Source of the DNA: an uncultured Faecalicatena sp.
Lineage (GTDB): Bacteria > Bacillota > Clostridia > Lachnospirales > Lachnospiraceae
Assembly (NCBI GenBank): GCA_948468385.1
Contig: CAOKHZ010000019.1
Coordinates: 23,913 to 87,912, forward strand
Length of the DNA stretch: 64,000 bases
Reading direction: 5' to 3'
The translations under genes were made by a program, and so were the position numbers. The notes beneath the pieces are model-generated. The model did not search any database. It saw only the letters and a program-made list of their open reading frames with translations, and was not told the DNA's origin. The first letter of the stretch is position 1. Each line of letters begins with the position of its first letter. This document shows positions 34,012 to 44,242 of this stretch, piece by piece.

Positions 34012-35559
34012 ATGAAAAAAGACTTATGTTCTGTAAGATCAGAACAAAGGGTTGCAAAGCCGGGAGAGGTATATTCCTTTTATGTTGAAATGTTAGGGAA
34101 GTACGGAGCCTGCCAGATCCTTGCCGTGGATGGCAGGAGCATCTGCTATGTGTTACTTGATTATCTGGAAGATGACCTGCCCAAAGAGGATGTCCTGGAG
34201 CACCTGAAAACCTATCACCGGGAGTCCTTCCGGTATCATCATCAGATTATAAAAGCGGGGATTGAAAACACTCCTGTTCCACGGGATTATCAATACATAG
34301 GCCGGTGTGGGCTTAAAAGTAATCCGGCATGGGATTCCTACTCCTGGAAGTGGCCTTCAGGAGAAGATTATTATTATGAGGAGCGTTGGAAGTCTTTTGA
34401 CGAAAATGCCAGGTCGGCATATAAAAAATATATAAACTGCGGTGATTTTGTTTCCGTCCATGGCCGGATGTTCAGAAAGAATACCGGAGGACTGCGGGAT
34501 GAATTGTACCAGTGCCTGACAGAAAAGGATACGTTAGAAGATTTTCCTTGTATTACCTATGCCGAATTGCAGGGGTATTCCGGCAAGCTTGAGAAGCTGA
34601 TCTCCACGGCACCGCTGCTTCGGACACTGCGGCTGAAAAAGGCAGGGGTGGAGGTGCTTGACCTTGGGAAAACCTGCCTGGACGATTTGGAGCTGGATAT
34701 GAGCGGAATCAGAAAGCTGGTACTTCCGAAAGATACCCGGTCTCTTAAGCTGTATGGAAAGATTCAGCCGGATCTGCAGATTGATGATAGTTTTTGTGAT
34801 GGGAAGTTGAATCTGGAAATTTCTTTGAAAAAGGCGTTGCCTCAGAGATATGGGCTTCAAAAAACGCGGCTCCACAAGATACGCCTGACCGACATAAGGG
34901 AGCTGGATATGGAGCAGGTGGCCGGGCAGTTTTCAGAGGCAGAATGCTTAAATATGAGTGGAAGCCCCGGCACTGTAATCCATATGCGGGTAGTGGGAAA
35001 GTTGCCCAGGTTGCGAAATCTTTACAGTAAGGACTTGTTTGGATACGGTGCAGGGGATATGGAAGCATTAGAGGGTTTGCATGAACTGCGTGAACTGGAT
35101 TTTGACAGCGTACCGAAAGAAGCAGGCTTGTATTTGAAGAAACATTGGAAAGGGAAGCTGGATAGGCTCAGTGTCACCCACCTTCGGGACGAAGGCTGGT
35201 TGAAGGATAATCTGGAGAATCCGCTCCGTCATTGGGACGGAAATGAGTTCATTCCCAGGGCGGCATACCAAAGTGCCAGGAAGTGCTACAAAGATACAAG
35301 AAAGCAGCTTTTGGAAACGACGGACAGGAAAGAGATAGAGGAGATTGTCCGCAGGTACACACGATATTTTAATAAGCTTAATGACCGCTATGAGGAGTTC
35401 ATCGAGACAGAGGAACGGGAGGATATTTTTATGGCGATGCAGAGACTTTACGAAGAGTGCATCCTGCACGGGGAGTGCGGGCAGGCGGACGAAAAGGCGG
35501 CACCGCTGACACTTTTGCAAATCTGGGATGTGATGGACGAGGTGCGGGAGAACTGGTGA
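34012..35559 (+). CDS. Large protein with Imm26-like N-terminus and leucine-rich-like middle
   Basis: A 515-aa cytosolic protein behind GGAGAGG. Residues 15-55 (GEVYSFYVEMLGKYGACQIL...YVLLDYLEDDLP) resemble the Imm26 immunity-protein family. The middle (about 190-370) has irregular leucine-spaced strands reminiscent of leucine-rich repeats (LRTLRLKKAGVEVLDLGKTC, LRELDFDSVPKEAG). The C-terminus is helical and charged. No signal peptide is seen. Imm26 proteins are predicted antitoxins for polymorphic toxins, but no toxin gene is nearby. Function remains open; an effector-recognition or immunity role is inference. Confidence 0.65.
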   Translation: MKKDLCSVRSEQRVAKPGEVYSFYVEMLGKYGACQILAVDGRSICYVLLDYLEDDLPKEDVLEHLKTYHRESFRYHHQIIKAGIENTPVPRDYQYIGRCGLKSNPAWDSYSWKWPSGEDYYYEERWKSFDENARSAYKKYINCGDFVSVHGRMFRKNTGGLRDELYQCLTEKDTLEDFPCITYAELQGYSGKLEKLISTAPLLRTLRLKKAGVEVLDLGKTCLDDLELDMSGIRKLVLPKDTRSLKLYGKIQPDLQIDDSFCDGKLNLEISLKKALPQRYGLQKTRLHKIRLTDIRELDMEQVAGQFSEAECLNMSGSPGTVIHMRVVGKLPRLRNLYSKDLFGYGAGDMEALEGLHELRELDFDSVPKEAGLYLKKHWKGKLDRLSVTHLRDEGWLKDNLENPLRHWDGNEFIPRAAYQSARKCYKDTRKQLLETTDRKEIEEIVRRYTRYFNKLNDRYEEFIETEEREDIFMAMQRLYEECILHGECGQADEKAAPLTLLQIWDVMDEVRENW

Positions 35560-35634
35560 GATATCAGATGCGTGTGGCTTGTGATGGATACTGCAGTGGC
35601 GGAAAAGATGAAGCATGTATGAGGGAGAATGAAA

Positions 35635-36699
35635 ATGGGTTTTCGGGATGAAATGAAACAAGTGTTTTTACGCGTTGCGGCAGGAAAAATAGAACCGGAG
35701 GAATGGGAAAAATGGTGGAACGGCAATAAGGTCGAGCTGGAAGAAATTCTGACCCGGGGAGACCGGGGGCGGATGATGCCCGCCTTATGGAATGCAAACT
35801 ATTATTGGATGGCAAAGACGCAAAGCGGCGTTGCCTATTATTTTCATGCCCAGGGGCGTCCGGTAAAGACTTCCGGTTATTATGGGGAAAAAGCAAGGGA
35901 AGAGGAAATCCGTGATAGGCGGAAAGCCATGGAGACATATTATAGGGATACGGCTTCGGTCAGACATCCGTGGGAAGAATATCTCGAGCGACATCCGGCA
36001 GAATCTATCATTTTTGACTGGAAAAGCCTTCTGGGCGCGCCGCCCGGACAGAAACCGGCGAAAATTTTCGGCTATAAAAAAGCAAGGACGGGAGAACAGT
36101 GGAAAGAGTGCAAAGATGAATTGAAGCAGCGCCTGAAGGAGAACTTGCAGGCAAAGATTGCTCCTGCCGCAAAGGCATATGGCATGAAAAAGGCAGGTCC
36201 CAAAACTTTTGTACGGGAAAAGAACGGTCTGGTATCCCGCATTCAGTTTATCGGCTATTTCAGGGGCGGCGGATATGAGGCCATGAGCTGTTATCTTTGC
36301 CCCATATATGCCATAGAGTATGGCATCCTGGGCCTGCCGGGCCACGTCAGCCAGGGGGATTACTTTCAAAACATGCATAAAGGGTGGGGCGTGATCGAGT
36401 ATGGCACGGAAGCCGTGGATGCCGGCATGGTAGAAAGTATCAATAGAAAATTTGATGATATTCTGGCGTTTCTGGTCGATGGTGTGCTGCCGGAATGGCA
36501 GAAAATCGACAGCCTGGAGACATACAATGACCCCAGGGAACCGATTGCAGTGATGTACCACAACGCGCAGCTTTTTGCCAGGACAAAGCAGATTGCGGAT
36601 GCAGAGAAACGCAGGAACACGCTCCGGGAGACTTATGAGGAAGTATGTCGGTTCATGCGGTATTACCATGGTCTGACCAAAAGGACGAAAAGGGATTGA
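35635..36699 (+). CDS. Hypothetical protein, partner of the Imm26-like gene
   Basis: A 354-aa cytosolic protein; GAGGGAG fits the ATG at 35635 (35629 would be too close). The N-terminal half is rich in Trp, Tyr and charged residues (EEWEKWWNGNKVELEEILTR; ANYYWMAKTQSGVAYYF). From about residue 165 the pattern LKENLQAKIAPAAKAYGMKK followed by short strands (SRIQFIGYFRGGG, YAIEYGILG) recalls DUF4304-type proteins, weakly. It follows the Imm26-like gene by 75 bp on the same strand. No function can be given. Confidence 0.6.
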   Translation: MGFRDEMKQVFLRVAAGKIEPEEWEKWWNGNKVELEEILTRGDRGRMMPALWNANYYWMAKTQSGVAYYFHAQGRPVKTSGYYGEKAREEEIRDRRKAMETYYRDTASVRHPWEEYLERHPAESIIFDWKSLLGAPPGQKPAKIFGYKKARTGEQWKECKDELKQRLKENLQAKIAPAAKAYGMKKAGPKTFVREKNGLVSRIQFIGYFRGGGYEAMSCYLCPIYAIEYGILGLPGHVSQGDYFQNMHKGWGVIEYGTEAVDAGMVESINRKFDDILAFLVDGVLPEWQKIDSLETYNDPREPIAVMYHNAQLFARTKQIADAEKRRNTLRETYEEVCRFMRYYHGLTKRTKRD

Positions 36700-36842
36700 T
36701 GACAAGGAGGATTTGCGGATATGTTGTATATGATTTTAGTGAAATTTGTTGCGGAGTTATGAGAACTCTCTTTACATTTTCGGAGAAATATGACAAGATA
36801 AGAAATATATTTTAAGGGCATAAGTGGAAGAGGAAAAAGAAT

Positions 36843-37610
36843 ATGACGAACAAGGACATTTTACAAATTGCCATGGAGCAATCCGCACGGGACATGAACT
36901 GCACGGGAAACGATTTTTTGAAGAACGAACATGTCATTGTCGAGTCGAAGATTGGGAGTGCGGCGAGGAAGTATTACAAAGAGCCGGTTGCCGCGAATTT
37001 GGTTTCATATGGGAATAACATTGTCGCGTCCGTAAAGAACGAGTATCGTGAAATCGTGTCGGAATATATCAAGAAGTTTGAGTTTTATCATTGCTTTGAA
37101 ACGCCGAACATGCATTGGCTGGATGAACGGCTTTCGTCAATGGGGCAAAACGTTTGCTTCATGGCAGAGTATTATCTGCCGGATGTCGATAAATTAAAGA
37201 GGCTTCCATGCGGCTATCGTTTGAAAATGCTTGGCGCGGCGGACTTTGCGGCCTTGTATAAACCGGAGTGGGGTAATGCGTTATGTACGGACAGAAAGGA
37301 ATTGGACGTTCTGGGAATCGGGGCTTACGAAAATGATACATTGATTGGGCTGGCGGGGGCTTCGGCCGATTGTGACACGATGTGGCAGATTGGTGTTGAC
37401 GTGTTGCCGCAGTACCGCAGGAGGCAAGTCGCGGCCGCGCTGACAAGCAATCTGGCGGTGGAAGTCATGGAACGCGGCAAGGTGCCATTTTATTGCACGG
37501 CGTGGTCAAATGTCCGTTCGGTGAGAAACGCGATTAAGTGCGGTTTCATTCCGGCCTGGGTCGAGATGACGGCGAAACCGGCGGAAATGGTTCGTGAGTT
37601 AAATAAATGA
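36843..37610 (+). CDS. GNAT-family N-acetyltransferase
   Basis: A 255-aa protein. The acetyl-CoA-binding core is at residues 180-235: IGVDVLPQYRRRQVAAALTS (variant of the R/Q-x-x-G/A loop) followed by YCTAWSNVRSVRNAIKCGFI, with the Asn and late strand of GNAT enzymes. The N-terminal 130 residues are family-specific. The substrate is unknown. It stands alone upstream of purF. Confidence 0.85.
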   Translation: MTNKDILQIAMEQSARDMNCTGNDFLKNEHVIVESKIGSAARKYYKEPVAANLVSYGNNIVASVKNEYREIVSEYIKKFEFYHCFETPNMHWLDERLSSMGQNVCFMAEYYLPDVDKLKRLPCGYRLKMLGAADFAALYKPEWGNALCTDRKELDVLGIGAYENDTLIGLAGASADCDTMWQIGVDVLPQYRRRQVAAALTSNLAVEVMERGKVPFYCTAWSNVRSVRNAIKCGFIPAWVEMTAKPAEMVRELNK

Positions 37611-37724
37611 GGAAATGATATTTGAGTCATGGTGGTGTTAAGTCTTGAAGAATATTCCAAATTAACAGATGGTGTGGGAACCGCTCTGGGGCTCGGTGCT
37701 GAACCGTAATAGAATTCTCCATGA

Positions 37725-37753
37725 TTGACATTCGCCTATCCTTGTATTATAAT
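37725..37753 (+). promoter_or_regulatory. Consensus sigma-A promoter of purF
   Basis: TTGACA (37725-37730), exactly 17 bases, TATAAT (37748-37753): a perfect consensus promoter. The expected leader is only about 55 nt, too short for a purine or ZTP riboswitch. No PurR box was recognised. Confidence 0.9.
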
Positions 37754-37814
37754 CTTTTTGCAGAAATGACATAAGGGACTTAGGATAAAACTTAGGAAAT
37801 GAAGGCGTGTTTAG

Positions 37815-39242
37815 ATGGACAGATTGGAAAAGGTTACAACGGGCATGGGCGAGGAATGCGGGGTGTTTGGAGCCTATGACATGGATGGCGGCGACGTGGC
37901 ACCTTCCATTTATTATGGGCTGTTTGCCTTGCAGCACCGTGGGCAGGAGAGTTGTGGCATCGCTGTGACGGACACGAACGGGCAACGGAAGGTATTGTCC
38001 CAAAAGGGACTGGGGCACGTGGACGACGTGTTTGACCGGGAAGCCCTGGCCAGGCTGCAGGGGAATCTTGGCGTCGGGCATGTCAGGTATTCGACGGCGG
38101 GCGGTACTTGCGTGGAGAACGCGCAGCCGTTGGTCATCAACTACGTGAAGGGGACGCTTGCCATCGCGCACAACGGAAACCTGGTCAATGCCGTCGAGCT
38201 TCGGGAAGAACTGGGGCGCACGGGAGCCATTTTTCAGACGACGATTGATTCCGAGGTGATTGCTTACCATGTCGCGCGGGAACGGCTGAACACGAGGAAG
38301 GCCGAGGACGCGGTCAAGAACGCGATGAAGAAAATCAAGGGAGCTTACGCGTTGGTCGTCAGTTCTCCGCGTAAACTGATCGGGGCGCGGGATCCGCTTG
38401 GATTGAAGCCGCTTTGCATCGGTCGGCGGGACAACACCTGGTTTTTGGCATCGGAAAGCTGCGCGGTGGCGGCGGTTGATGCCGAGTTCGTGCGGGACGT
38501 GCGTCCGGGCGAGATTATCAGCATTACCAAGGACGGGCTTGCCTCGGACATGGAGATGGCGATAGAGGCGGGGAAGCAGTCGCGATGCATTTTTGAGTAT
38601 ATCTATTTTGCCCGTACGGACAGTACGTTGGACGGCATCAACGTCTATCATTCCCGTATCGTGGCGGGGAAGGCTTTGGCAGAGTCGTACCCGGTGGAGG
38701 CCGATTTGGTGGTCGGCGTGCCGGATTCCGGCCTGGTGGCGGCCAAGGGGTATTCCGAGCGGTCGGGCATTCCTTATGGGATGGCATTTCACAAAAACAG
38801 TTACGTGGGTCGCACGTTTATCAAGCCGCTCCAGAGCGAGCGGGAATCCAGCGTGAAGATTAAACTGAGCGTGATTGAAGAGGTGGTGCGGGGCAAGCGG
38901 ATCGTCATGGTGGATGATTCCATCGTGAGGGGAACCACTTGTGCCAATATCATTAAGATGCTGAAAAAGGCCGGGGCGAGGGAGGTTCATGTACGCATCA
39001 GCTCGCCGCCGTTTTTGTATCCGTGTTATTTTGGGACGGACGTTCCGTCGAACGAGCAATTGATTGCCCATTCTCATACGACGGAGGAGATTCGACAGAT
39101 GATCGGGGCGGATTCGCTCGGGTACATGAAGATTGAGAAACTGTCGGACATGGTGGACGGTATCGGGTATTGTGACGCTTGTTTTACGGGAAACTACCCG
39201 ATGGAGGTGCCGGGATATGACATCAGTCACGCTTTCGAATGA
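37815..39242 (+). CDS. purF: Amidophosphoribosyltransferase
   Basis: A 475-aa enzyme for the first step of purine synthesis: PRPP plus glutamine to phosphoribosylamine. The sequence MDRLEKVTTGMGEECGVFGAY shows a 14-residue propeptide before catalytic Cys15, as in the Bacillus-type enzyme. Later come RYSTAGG, the PRPP motif IVMVDDSIVRGTT, and Cys residues fitting a 4Fe-4S cluster (SRCIFEYIYF, YCDACFTGNYP). It is followed by purB after 82 bases. Confidence 0.97.
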   Translation: MDRLEKVTTGMGEECGVFGAYDMDGGDVAPSIYYGLFALQHRGQESCGIAVTDTNGQRKVLSQKGLGHVDDVFDREALARLQGNLGVGHVRYSTAGGTCVENAQPLVINYVKGTLAIAHNGNLVNAVELREELGRTGAIFQTTIDSEVIAYHVARERLNTRKAEDAVKNAMKKIKGAYALVVSSPRKLIGARDPLGLKPLCIGRRDNTWFLASESCAVAAVDAEFVRDVRPGEIISITKDGLASDMEMAIEAGKQSRCIFEYIYFARTDSTLDGINVYHSRIVAGKALAESYPVEADLVVGVPDSGLVAAKGYSERSGIPYGMAFHKNSYVGRTFIKPLQSERESSVKIKLSVIEEVVRGKRIVMVDDSIVRGTTCANIIKMLKKAGAREVHVRISSPPFLYPCYFGTDVPSNEQLIAHSHTTEEIRQMIGADSLGYMKIEKLSDMVDGIGYCDACFTGNYPMEVPGYDISHAFE

Positions 39243-39324
39243 CCGAAAGGTCGAGCTTAGCGAAAAGAACATGAAAGTCGAACTTGGCGAAAAGAACTTC
39301 CTTGGAAACGAAAGGAGAGAGGTT

Positions 39325-40758
39325 ATGGGTACAGATTGTTATACGAGTCCGTTGTCTGAGCGTTATGCCAGCAAGGAGATGCAGTACATTTTTTCACAGG
39401 ACAAGAAGTTTCGCACATGGAGGAAACTGTGGATTGCCCTCGCGGAGACGGAGAAGGAGTTGGGGCTTCCCATTACCGACGAGCAGATTGAGGAATTGAA
39501 GGCGCATGCGGAGGATATCAATTATGACGTGGCCAAGGAGCGCGAGCGCGTCGTGCGCCATGACGTGATGTCCCATGTCTACGCGTACGGAGTGCAGTGT
39601 CCGAAAGCAAAGGGCATCATCCATCTGGGTGCAACTTCTTGTTACGTGGGTGACAACACCGACATCATTATCATGGCGGAGGCCTTGCGGCTCGTGCACC
39701 GTAAGTTGGTCAACGTGATTGCCGAGCTTTCTAAGTTCGCGGACGAATACAAGGCGCAGCCGACGCTCGCGTTCACGCATTTCCAGCCGGCGCAGCCGAC
39801 GACCGTGGGAAAGAGGGCGACGCTTTGGATGCAGGAGTTCGCCATGGACTTGGAGGATGTCGAGTACGTGCTTGGAAGTTTGAAGCTCCTCGGTTCCAAG
39901 GGGACAACGGGGACACAGGCAAGCTTCTTGGAGCTTTTCGACGGTGACCAGGAGACGATCGACAAGATAGACCCGATGATTGCAAAGAAGATGGGATTTG
40001 AGGCCTGCTACCCGGTATCGGGGCAGACCTATTCCAGAAAGGTGGACACGAGGGTGGTAAATGTTTTGGCAGGAATTGCCGCCAGCGCGCACAAGTTTTC
40101 CAACGACATCCGTCTTTTGCAGCATCTAAAAGAGGTGGAGGAGCCGTTCGAGAAGACGCAGATTGGTTCTTCGGCGATGGCGTATAAGCGAAACCCGATG
40201 CGTAGCGAACGAATCGCCTCACTATCGCGTTACGTGATGGTTGACGCGCTCAATCCGGCTATTACTTCGGCGACGCAGTGGTTTGAGCGGACGCTGGATG
40301 ACTCGGCGAACAAGCGGTTGAGTGTGCCGGAAGGCTTTTTGGCGGTTGACGGCATTTTGGACTTGTGCCTAAACGTCGTGGACGGGCTGGTCGTTTACCC
40401 GAAGGTGATTGAGAAGCGTCTGATGTCAGAGTTGCCGTTCATGGCCACGGAGAACATCATGATGGATGCCGTGAAGGCGGGTGGTGACAGGCAGGAACTG
40501 CATGAGCGCATCCGCGAACTTTCGATGGAGGCCGGGCGTAACGTGAAGGAAAAGGGACTCGACAACAACCTTCTGGAATTGATTGCCGCGGATCCGGCGT
40601 TCAACTTAAGTCTTGAGGATTTACAAAAGACGATGGATCCGGCGAGGTACGTCGGCCGGGCAAAGGAACAAGTGGAAGCGTACCTTGAGAACGTGATAAA
40701 CCCGATTCTCAAAGAGAATAAGGACGTGCTCGGGGAAAAGGCGGAGATAAACGTATAG
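39325..40758 (+). CDS. purB: Adenylosuccinate lyase
   Basis: A 477-aa enzyme acting twice in purine synthesis (SAICAR and adenylosuccinate cleavage). The ATG at 39325 has AAAGGAGAG; a long in-frame extension upstream is only the purF tail in another frame. Motifs: HLGATSCYVGDNTD, TLAFTHFQPAQPTTVGKR (catalytic His), and the signature GSSAMAYKRNPMRSERI (Ala where Pro is usual). It is cotranscribed with purF. Confidence 0.97.
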   Translation: MGTDCYTSPLSERYASKEMQYIFSQDKKFRTWRKLWIALAETEKELGLPITDEQIEELKAHAEDINYDVAKERERVVRHDVMSHVYAYGVQCPKAKGIIHLGATSCYVGDNTDIIIMAEALRLVHRKLVNVIAELSKFADEYKAQPTLAFTHFQPAQPTTVGKRATLWMQEFAMDLEDVEYVLGSLKLLGSKGTTGTQASFLELFDGDQETIDKIDPMIAKKMGFEACYPVSGQTYSRKVDTRVVNVLAGIAASAHKFSNDIRLLQHLKEVEEPFEKTQIGSSAMAYKRNPMRSERIASLSRYVMVDALNPAITSATQWFERTLDDSANKRLSVPEGFLAVDGILDLCLNVVDGLVVYPKVIEKRLMSELPFMATENIMMDAVKAGGDRQELHERIRELSMEAGRNVKEKGLDNNLLELIAADPAFNLSLEDLQKTMDPARYVGRAKEQVEAYLENVINPILKENKDVLGEKAEINV

Positions 40759-40925
40759 GCCGGCCGAAAGCAACTGGCATTGAACGCTTGGCGAGCGCAT
40801 AAGGCGCGAGGTTAGCGTGAAAGCCCATCCCGAAACTTGGCGAGGTGTTTCACGAGCCTAGTTGAGTGGATGTTAAAATGTTAGCGAAAAGAACTTCCTT
40901 AAATATAGAATATGGAGATAGAAAC

Positions 40926-42386
40926 ATGAACAAAGTTAGAACGAGATTTGCGCCGAGCCCGACTGGCAGGATGCACGTGGGGAACTTGCGGACGGCGCTT
41001 TATGCGTATTTGATTGCCCGGCACGAGGGCGGGGACTTTATCCTGCGGGTGGAGGACACTGACCAGGAGCGGTTCGTGGCGGAGGCTCTCGACATTATTT
41101 ATCGGACGATGGAAAAGACGGGGCTTGTGCATGACGAAGGCCCGGACAAGGACGGGGGGTACGGCCCCTACGTGCAGAGCGAGCGCACGGCTTCGGGATT
41201 GTACTTGAAGTACGCGAAGCAGCTCGTGGAACAAGGGGACGCGTATTATTGCTTTTGTGACAAGGAGCGGCTTGCGTCCTTGAAGACCTCGGTTTCTTCC
41301 GACGGGACGGAAATCGTCAATTATGACAAGCATTGCCTGGGGCTTTCGAAGGAGGAGGTCGAGGCGAACCTGGCGGCGGGCAAGCCGTGGGTCATCCGGC
41401 TTAACGTGCCGAACGAGGGGACGACGACCTTTCACGATGAGATTTACGGGGACATTACCGTGCCGAACGAAGAGCTCGACGACATGATTTTGATTAAGTC
41501 GGACGGATACCCGACCTACAATTTTGCCAACGTCATTGACGACCATTTGATGGAAATCACGCACGTCGTGCGCGGGAACGAGTACCTTTCTTCCGCGCCG
41601 AAATATAACCGGCTTTACGAGGCGTTTGGCTGGCAAGTGCCAGTGTACGTGCACTGCCCGTTGATTACGGATGAAAACCATAAGAAATTGAGCAAGCGCT
41701 GCGGGCACTCTTCTTATGAAGACTTGCTTGAGCAGGGGTTCGTGTCCGAGGCAGTGGTCAATTTCGTGGCACTTTTGGGATGGTGTCCGGATGACAATAG
41801 GGAGATTTTCAGCTTGGAAGAGCTGGTGGAGGCGTTTGATTATCGCCATATGAGCAAGTCCCCGGCGGTGTTTGACACCGTGAAGCTGAAGTGGATGAAC
41901 GGAGAATACTTGAAGGCCATGGAATCTGAGCGGTTTTACGAAATGGCAAAGCCGTATATCGAAGAAGTGGTGACGAAGGATTTTGATTACAAGAAGATTG
42001 CCGCGCTTGTTAAGACGCGAATCGAGGTGCTGCCTGACATCAGGGAGCAGATTGACTTCTTCGAGGAAGTACCGGAGTACGACGTTTCCTTGTACACGCA
42101 CAAGAAAATGAAAACCGATGCCGAGAAGTCACTGGCACTCCTTCGCGAGGTCTTACCGGTCTTGGAGACTCAGGGAAATTTTGACAACGACGCACTGTTC
42201 GAGACTTTGAAGGCGTACGCGGGAGAGAAAGGATACAAAATCGGTTACGTGATGTGGCCCCTTCGCACGGCGGTTTCCGGGAAGCAGAACACGCCGGGAG
42301 GCGCGACGGAAATCATGGACGTGTTGGGAAAAGAGGAATCTCTGGCGAGAATCCGAAGGGCGATAGAAAAATTGGCAGGAGAATAA
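40926..42386 (+). CDS. gltX: Glutamyl-tRNA synthetase
   Basis: A 486-aa class I synthetase. The ATG at 40926 (GGAG upstream) gives [20 protein letters not shown] with the HIGH-type motif, [13 protein letters not shown], and the KMSKS-type motif KKLSKRCGH. The helical anticodon-binding part forms the C-terminal third. It probably charges tRNA-Glu, and possibly tRNA-Gln in combination with GatCAB. The helicase gene follows after two bases. Confidence 0.97.
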   Translation: MNKVRTRFAPSPTGRMHVGNLRTALYAYLIARHEGGDFILRVEDTDQERFVAEALDIIYRTMEKTGLVHDEGPDKDGGYGPYVQSERTASGLYLKYAKQLVEQGDAYYCFCDKERLASLKTSVSSDGTEIVNYDKHCLGLSKEEVEANLAAGKPWVIRLNVPNEGTTTFHDEIYGDITVPNEELDDMILIKSDGYPTYNFANVIDDHLMEITHVVRGNEYLSSAPKYNRLYEAFGWQVPVYVHCPLITDENHKKLSKRCGHSSYEDLLEQGFVSEAVVNFVALLGWCPDDNREIFSLEELVEAFDYRHMSKSPAVFDTVKLKWMNGEYLKAMESERFYEMAKPYIEEVVTKDFDYKKIAALVKTRIEVLPDIREQIDFFEEVPEYDVSLYTHKKMKTDAEKSLALLREVLPVLETQGNFDNDALFETLKAYAGEKGYKIGYVMWPLRTAVSGKQNTPGGATEIMDVLGKEESLARIRRAIEKLAGE

Positions 42387-42388
42387 AA

Positions 42389-44224
42389 ATGGGATTTAGC
42401 CGGGCGCAAAGCCAAGCAATCACGCACGGGGACGGGCCATGCCTGGTATTGGCGGGTCCGGGCTCCGGCAAGACCCTGACAATCGTGAACCGTATCAAAT
42501 ATTTGATTGAAAAACGGAAAGTGCGGCCGGAGGAAATCCTGGTCATCACGTTCACGAAATATGCGGCCGCGGAAATGAAGCTGAGGCTGAAGGCACTGTC
42601 GGAAGGACGTAACCTTCCGGTGGTGGCGGGGACGTTCCATGGCATTTATTATGGCATTTTGAAATGGGCGTATCGGTTCGGGCCGCAGAATATTTTTTCG
42701 GAGGAGGAGAAATTCAACCTCTTAAACCAGATTGTCAGCCATCAGGAGGAGTTGGAAATCGAGGACGGGGAAGATTTTATCCGGCAGGCGGTCGGTGAAA
42801 TCAGCATCGTCAAAAACAACCGGGTGGATTTGGACGCGTACCAGGCGAAATGCTGTGCGCCGGATATTTTCAGGAAGATTTACGAAGAATATGAGACAGG
42901 GCGCAAGCAGTTGAAAAAAATCGACTTTGACGACATGCTGGTGCTCTGTCATGAACTTTTTATAAAAAGGCCGGACATGCTTGCAGCATGGCAGAAGAAA
43001 TTTCGTTATGTCTTGATTGACGAGTTTCAGGACATCAACCAGGTGCAATATGACGTGCTCAAGATGCTGGCCGCCCCGGAGGACAATTTGTTCGCGGTGG
43101 GCGATGACGACCAGGCCATCTATGGGTTTCGCGGGGCGGATTCGGGATTGATGTTTCAATTCAAGGAAGATTTTCCGCAGGCGAGGGAGATTTTGCTGGA
43201 TGAAAACTATCGTTCGGGAGCCAACATCGTGCGTAACGCGTTGAAAGTCATTGGGCATAACAAGGTGCGTTTCGAGAAGGAAATACGGACGAAAAAGGAA
43301 AACGGCGCGACCGTTCACGTGCAGGAGACGAAGGACTCCGCGCAGGAGGCGGAATATGTGGCAGGGGAAATCGCGAGACGGATTGGCGAGGGAATCAAGC
43401 CGGAAAACATTGCCGTCCTATATCGGGTACATACGGATGTCAGGGCTCTGTCGGAAAAGCTGGTGGACAGCCAGATTCCCTTTCAAATGCGGGAGCGTTT
43501 GCCGAACGTGTACCAGCATTTCATTGCCAAGGATTTTTGCACGTACCTCCGTATGGCGGCAGGCGGTCGGTCGCGGAGGGACTTTTTGCAAATCATGAAC
43601 CGACCGAAACGGTATCTGGGCAGGGATTGCGTTTCCACCGGGGAAAAGGTGGATTTCGAGGAGTTGCGCAAATTTTATTTTGACAAGGGCTGGATGGTGG
43701 ATCGCGTCGACCAATTGGAGTGGGATTTGAAGATGATGGGGGACATGGCACCGTATGCGGCGATACAATATTTGCGCAAGCGGATTGGCTATGATGATTT
43801 TTTGCGGGAATACGCGAAAGGCAGGCAGACGGATGCCTTGTTTGACGTCGTGACGGAGCTTGAGGAGGCGGCGAAGCCGTTTTCCACGGCAACGGAGTGG
43901 TTTTCGCACATCGAGGAATATACGGAAGTCTTGAAACAAAAGGGGCAGCGGCAGGAACAAGCCGGCGGAGTGCAATTATTGACGCTCCATGCGGCGAAGG
44001 GTCTGGAATTTGACACGGTATTTATCATACAGGCAAACGAGGGACGTCTTCCGTATCAAAAGGCCTTGCGTGAAGACGGCGAGGAAGAGGAACGCAGGCT
44101 CTTTTATGTCGGGATGACGCGAGCCAAGGAAGTGTTGAAAATTTCTTATGTGAAATTAAAAAACGGAAAAGAGATTTCCCCATCCCGCTTTGTGGAGGAA
44201 TTGCTTGAAGAAGAGGGAAAATAA
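42389..44224 (+). CDS. UvrD/PcrA-type superfamily 1 DNA helicase (short form)
   Basis: A 611-aa ATP-dependent 3'-5' helicase. Motif I LVLAGPGSGKT, Ia VITFTKYAAAEM, II LIDEFQDIN, III GDDDQAIYGFRG, IV LDENYRS, V LTLHAAKGLEFD, VI EERRLFYVGMTRAK. It is 100-150 residues shorter than PcrA/UvrD and lacks the usual long C-terminal tail, so I do not call it pcrA. It is coupled to gltX and followed after 18 bases by a lipoprotein gene. Confidence 0.92.
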   Translation: MGFSRAQSQAITHGDGPCLVLAGPGSGKTLTIVNRIKYLIEKRKVRPEEILVITFTKYAAAEMKLRLKALSEGRNLPVVAGTFHGIYYGILKWAYRFGPQNIFSEEEKFNLLNQIVSHQEELEIEDGEDFIRQAVGEISIVKNNRVDLDAYQAKCCAPDIFRKIYEEYETGRKQLKKIDFDDMLVLCHELFIKRPDMLAAWQKKFRYVLIDEFQDINQVQYDVLKMLAAPEDNLFAVGDDDQAIYGFRGADSGLMFQFKEDFPQAREILLDENYRSGANIVRNALKVIGHNKVRFEKEIRTKKENGATVHVQETKDSAQEAEYVAGEIARRIGEGIKPENIAVLYRVHTDVRALSEKLVDSQIPFQMRERLPNVYQHFIAKDFCTYLRMAAGGRSRRDFLQIMNRPKRYLGRDCVSTGEKVDFEELRKFYFDKGWMVDRVDQLEWDLKMMGDMAPYAAIQYLRKRIGYDDFLREYAKGRQTDALFDVVTELEEAAKPFSTATEWFSHIEEYTEVLKQKGQRQEQAGGVQLLTLHAAKGLEFDTVFIIQANEGRLPYQKALREDGEEEERRLFYVGMTRAKEVLKISYVKLKNGKEISPSRFVEELLEEEGK

Positions 44225-44242
44225 TCGAGGTGAACAATATTT

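Noticed and set aside
36721-36762. A 13-codon frame with GGAGG before the acetyltransferase gene
   Set aside because: Very short, no conservation evidence, and the spacing is loose; likely chance.
37611-37814. Possible purine or ZTP riboswitch before purF
   Set aside because: The consensus promoter leaves a leader of only about 55 nt, with no aptamer motif.
37662-39272. A 536-codon open frame on the minus strand
   Set aside because: It is antisense to purF, rich in His/Arg from reversed codons, has no ribosome site and no recognisable domain.
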